Position numbers and translations under genes: made by a program. Below are positions 61,853 through 64,000 of a stretch of DNA of 64,000 nt, piece by piece. Source of the DNA: Blastococcus sp. CT_GayMR19 (lineage in GTDB: Bacteria; Actinomycetota; Actinomycetes; Mycobacteriales; Geodermatophilaceae). Where the stretch lies: NCBI RefSeq assembly GCF_004570385.1, contig NZ_SPQL01000011.1, positions 119,912-183,911 of the forward strand, written 5' to 3'. The notes beneath the pieces are model-generated. The model saw nothing but the letters and a program-made list of their open reading frames with translations. It ran no database searches and was not told the origin of the DNA. Within the stretch, counting starts at the first letter, position 1; each line of letters begins with the position of its first letter.

Positions 61853-62884
61853 ATGAACAGGCGACGGCACGATCCCTGTCTCCGGGTCCTCATCGCGGGC
61901 CTGCTCGTCGGCGCCTTCTCGATCACGGCGCCGGCCGCCCAGGCCGTCCCGCCACCGTCGGGCGGGGGTGAGCCGTCTGCGGCGTCGTCGTCCGGAGCCT
62001 CGTGGCGGTCCTCGCCGGTGCTGGCCGCCGATCCGGCGACAGTGCCCGTGCCGGACGCCGTTCCGACGGCCGAGGGGGTCTGCCCCTCCGTGGGGTACGG
62101 AGTGCGCTATGTCGCACCGGGTGAAGGCAAGACGGTCGCCCTGACCTTCGACGACGGCCCGGGGCGCAGCACCGAGGCGATCATGGACATCCTCGAGGAC
62201 GCCGAGGTGACGGCGACGTTCTTCAACGTCGGCGTCAACGAGGCGGTGCGCCCGGAGATCGTGCGGGCGCAGGCGAGCCGGGGATTCCTGCTCGGCAATC
62301 ACACCTGGACCCATCCCGACATGGCGACGTTGTCCGAGACCGCGCAGGCCCGCGAGATGGACGACGCGATCGCCGGGCAGACGAGCCTCGTCGGCGCGCC
62401 CCCGTGCGACTTCCGCCCGCCCTACGGCTCCTACGACGAGACGACCCTCAGCCTGGCCCAGGCCCGCGGCATGAACGTCTGGAACTGGTCGGTCGACACG
62501 GAGGACTGGAAGGCCCGCGGTTCGGATGACCCGTTCTGGGTCGACCGCATCGTCGACCTGGCCAAGGCCGGCGGCAGTCAGACCAACCCCGTCGTCCTGA
62601 TGCACAACATGCCGGCCGGCTCACCGGCGACCGTGGCGGCACTACCGGCGATCATCGACTTCTACCGCGACCGCGGCTACACGTTCGTCGATCTCGCCGG
62701 CAGGGTCGCGGGTCAGCCGGACGTCGAGGAACCGGTCCCGCCGGACGCCGAGGAACCGGTCCCGCCGGACGCCGACGAACCCCGCTCGGACGGACCACCG
62801 CACAGGTGGCCCACGTGGCCCCCGCATACCGCCGCAACGGCAGCGGCCGGACAGGGGGACACGACCCTCCACGGCGTCCCCTGA
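61853..62884 (+). CDS. Secreted polysaccharide deacetylase (NodB domain)
   Basis: 343 residues from ATG 61853. A signal peptide (VLIAGLLVGAFSITAPAAQA) and a short linker precede NodB: LTFDDGPGRSTEAI, GNHTWTHPDM, RPPYGSYDE and NWSVDTEDW hold the metal aspartate/histidines and catalytic base. It deacetylates peptidoglycan or another acetylated glycan outside the cell. A proline-rich tail includes the 8-residue repeat PDVEEPVP/PDAEEPVP from a 24-base tandem repeat at 62717-62764. Confidence 0.93.
   Translation: MNRRRHDPCLRVLIAGLLVGAFSITAPAAQAVPPPSGGGEPSAASSSGASWRSSPVLAADPATVPVPDAVPTAEGVCPSVGYGVRYVAPGEGKTVALTFDDGPGRSTEAIMDILEDAEVTATFFNVGVNEAVRPEIVRAQASRGFLLGNHTWTHPDMATLSETAQAREMDDAIAGQTSLVGAPPCDFRPPYGSYDETTLSLAQARGMNVWNWSVDTEDWKARGSDDPFWVDRIVDLAKAGGSQTNPVVLMHNMPAGSPATVAALPAIIDFYRDRGYTFVDLAGRVAGQPDVEEPVPPDAEEPVPPDADEPRSDGPPHRWPTWPPHTAATAAAGQGDTTLHGVP
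62717..62764 (+). repeat. 24-base tandem repeat in the deacetylase tail
   Basis: Two units of CCGGACGYCGAGGAACCGGT plus CCCG, with a third partial unit after 62765. They encode PDVEEPVP and PDAEEPVP; the copy number could vary between strains. Confidence 0.8.
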
Positions 62885-62918
62885 ACCAGCGGCCGGGACG
62901 ACGGCGCTGCATCCACAG

Positions 62919-62942
62919 GGTTTCGCACACATGTGCGAAACC
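62919..62942 (+). promoter_or_regulatory. Dyad before alkB, LexA-like operator candidate
   Basis: GGTTTCGCAC and GTGCGAAACC arms (62919-62928, 62933-62942) flank ACAT. The centre TCGCACACATGTGCGA resembles the actinobacterial LexA box TCGAACnnnnGTTCGA with A-to-C changes. It covers the -35 region; -10 TAGCGT is at 62947-62952 and the ATG at 62959. Confidence 0.55.
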
Positions 62943-62958
62943 GGAGTAGCGTGCCCGC

Positions 62959-63588
62959 ATGACGCTCGCTCATCAGCCGTCGATGTGGGACCTCGCCGAG
63001 GAGGCCACGCTCACCCCCCTGGCCGGCCGGGTGGTCCGGCACGACCTGGGCGCCGGCGCCTGGGTCGATCACCGCCCGGGCTGGGTCAACGGTTCCGACG
63101 AGGTCCTCGATGTGCTGCTGGGTAACATCGGCTGGCGGGAGGACCGCCGCCAGATGTACGAGCGTGAGGTCGCCGTCCCGCGGCTGCTGCGCTGGTACGG
63201 CGGCAACGCGACACTGCCGCACCCGTTGCTGACCGAGGCGCGTGCCGAACTGAACCGGCACTACGGGGCCGAGCTCGGGGAGCGTTTCGTCAGCGCCGGA
63301 ATGTGCCTGTACCGCGACGGCCGGGACAGCGTGGCGTGGCACGGCGACCGGATCGGACGCGGTCGGTCCTCGGACACCATGGTCGCGATCGTCTCGTTCG
63401 GCTCGCCCCGGCCGCTGATGCTCCGGCCGGTCGGCGGCGGGGCCAGCCTGAAGTTCCCCCTGGGGCACGGCGACCTGGCCGTCATGGGCGGCTCGTGCCA
63501 GCGGACATGGGAGCACTGCATCCCCAAGACGACGAAGCCGGTCGGGCCGCGCGTGAGCGTGCAGTTCCGCCCAGCGGGCGTGGCCTGA
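62959..63588 (+). CDS. alkB: AlkB-type 2-oxoglutarate/iron dioxygenase
   Basis: 209 residues. WHGDRIGR supplies the iron-binding H-x-D, WEHCIPK the distal histidine, and GPRVSVQFRP the 2-oxoglutarate-binding arginine. The region MYEREVAVPRLLRWYGG is typical of AlkB DNA-repair enzymes that remove alkyl groups from bases. The start looks leaderless, and the palindrome before it suggests damage-responsive control. Next downstream is the rRNA operon. Confidence 0.93.
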   Translation: MTLAHQPSMWDLAEEATLTPLAGRVVRHDLGAGAWVDHRPGWVNGSDEVLDVLLGNIGWREDRRQMYEREVAVPRLLRWYGGNATLPHPLLTEARAELNRHYGAELGERFVSAGMCLYRDGRDSVAWHGDRIGRGRSSDTMVAIVSFGSPRPLMLRPVGGGASLKFPLGHGDLAVMGGSCQRTWEHCIPKTTKPVGPRVSVQFRPAGVA

Positions 63589-63619
63589 CCTCTCCGGCAT
63601 CGGCGGTTCGGCACCCCCC

Positions 63620-63648
63620 TGCAGAGGTGGCCTAGGGGCGTGTATCGT
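63620..63648 (+). promoter_or_regulatory. Candidate rrn promoter
   Basis: TGCAGA (63620-63625), a 17-base spacer and TATCGT (63643-63648) about 275 bases before the 16S start. Other rrn promoters may exist. Confidence 0.45.
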
Positions 63649-63919
63649 TCTCCACGAACCGCACCGGCCCGGGAGGGCATCGGATCGGCCCCCTGCGGGG
63701 AGCATCCGAGTGCGGTGCAGAGATGGACAATTAGCTGGAAACAGAACCCGCGAGGGTCGAGTTTCTGTGCGTCCGCTCCTTGAGAACTCAACAGCGTGCC
63801 GAAAGTCAGTGCCAAGTAATACCCCGTGCCGGGGCCTTCGGGTTCTGGTTTGGGATTCCTTTGGTTGATTGACATCGAGAGCGTCCAGTTCTCGGTTCTC
63901 GGCCTGTGATCGAATCATC
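63649..63919 (+). other. rRNA operon leader
   Basis: Non-coding leader of the rRNA precursor. The segment CTTGAGAACTCAACAGCG (63779-63796) matches the conserved antitermination/processing box region seen before 16S genes of actinobacteria. Processing signals for RNase III are expected here. Confidence 0.7.
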
Positions 63920-64000
63920 TACGGAGAGTTTGATCCTGGCTCAGGACGAACGCTGGCGGCGTGCTTAACACATGCAAGTCGAGCGAGCCCCTTCCTTCGG
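63920..64000 (+). rRNA. rrs: 16S ribosomal RNA, 5' end only
   Basis: Begins TACGGAGAGTTTGATCCTGG and continues CTCAGGACGAACGCTGGCGG then CGTGCTTAACACATGCAAGT, the universal start of bacterial 16S with actinobacterial variable bases. The gene continues beyond the window. Confidence 0.98.

Noticed and set aside
1..64000. CRISPR arrays, insertion sequences, prophage or tRNA genes
   Set aside because: No regularly spaced repeats, transposase motifs, phage genes or tRNA cloverleaf sequences were recognised when reading both strands. A tRNA scan was not possible.

Overview
The window is about 73% G+C, with strong GC3 bias and many GTG starts. It ends in the first ~80 bases of a 16S rRNA gene with an actinobacterial 5' sequence. 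Gene content and style suggest a motile, aerobic actinomycete, most like Geodermatophilaceae (Blastococcus/Geodermatophilus/Modestobacter). That family assignment is inference. No phage, insertion sequence, tRNA or CRISPR array was seen; the region looks like ordinary chromosome leading into an rRNA operon.

Layout. 1-2.5 kb (minus): a Mut7-C protein, then a TPP riboswitch, YkoE and a double ECF ATPase (YkoD, cut by the window edge). 2.5-8.4 kb: small metabolic enzymes, MsrA and an rRNA-type methyltransferase. 8.7-10.3 kb: a chemoreceptor. 11.4-14.5 kb: a urate operon (OHCU decarboxylase, HIU hydrolase, uricase) divergent from a DUF6986 aldolase. 17.9-20.9 kb: a short cysteine-containing leader peptide and a sulfonate/nitrate-type ABC transporter. 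21-27 kb: DNA ligase, Nudix, a two-component system and membrane proteins. 28-32 kb: HyuA/HyuB. 32-40 kb: an EAL protein, membrane proteins, a serine hydrolase and an SDR. 40.7-41.4 kb: an antitoxin beside a decayed VapC toxin. 41.4-47.5 kb: a permease plus molybdenum hydroxylase operon. 47.8-50.8 kb: FdrA and DUF1116. 51-55 kb: a DUF2470 protein and a damaged S4 paralogue around a DtxR/IdeR-like box, then a SipW-type peptidase pair. 55-57 kb: a ring-opening amidohydrolase and carbamate kinase. 57-63.6 kb: PHP protein, lipoprotein, RecQ, polysaccharide deacetylase and AlkB. Then comes the rrn leader.

The most interesting signal is a 15-base motif, CTTAGCGRTGARRTA or a close variant. It occurs before hyuA, twice between the divergent permease/Mo-hydroxylase and fdrA operons, and before the carbamate kinase/amidohydrolase operon. 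At fdrA and arcC it contains the -35 of a TTCACC-N17-TAnGnT promoter. These genes together could form a regulon oxidising a pyrimidine (for example uracil to barbiturate), opening the ring, and recovering the carbamoyl group through FdrA/DUF1116 and carbamate kinase with ATP gain. This chemistry is inference from family knowledge.

Other notable features are several families of near-perfect short palindromes (a KpnI-centred family occurs inside a coding region), two copies of a stop-to-RBS intergenic repeat, and a cluster of single-base indels in five genes that need checking as either real decay or sequence error.
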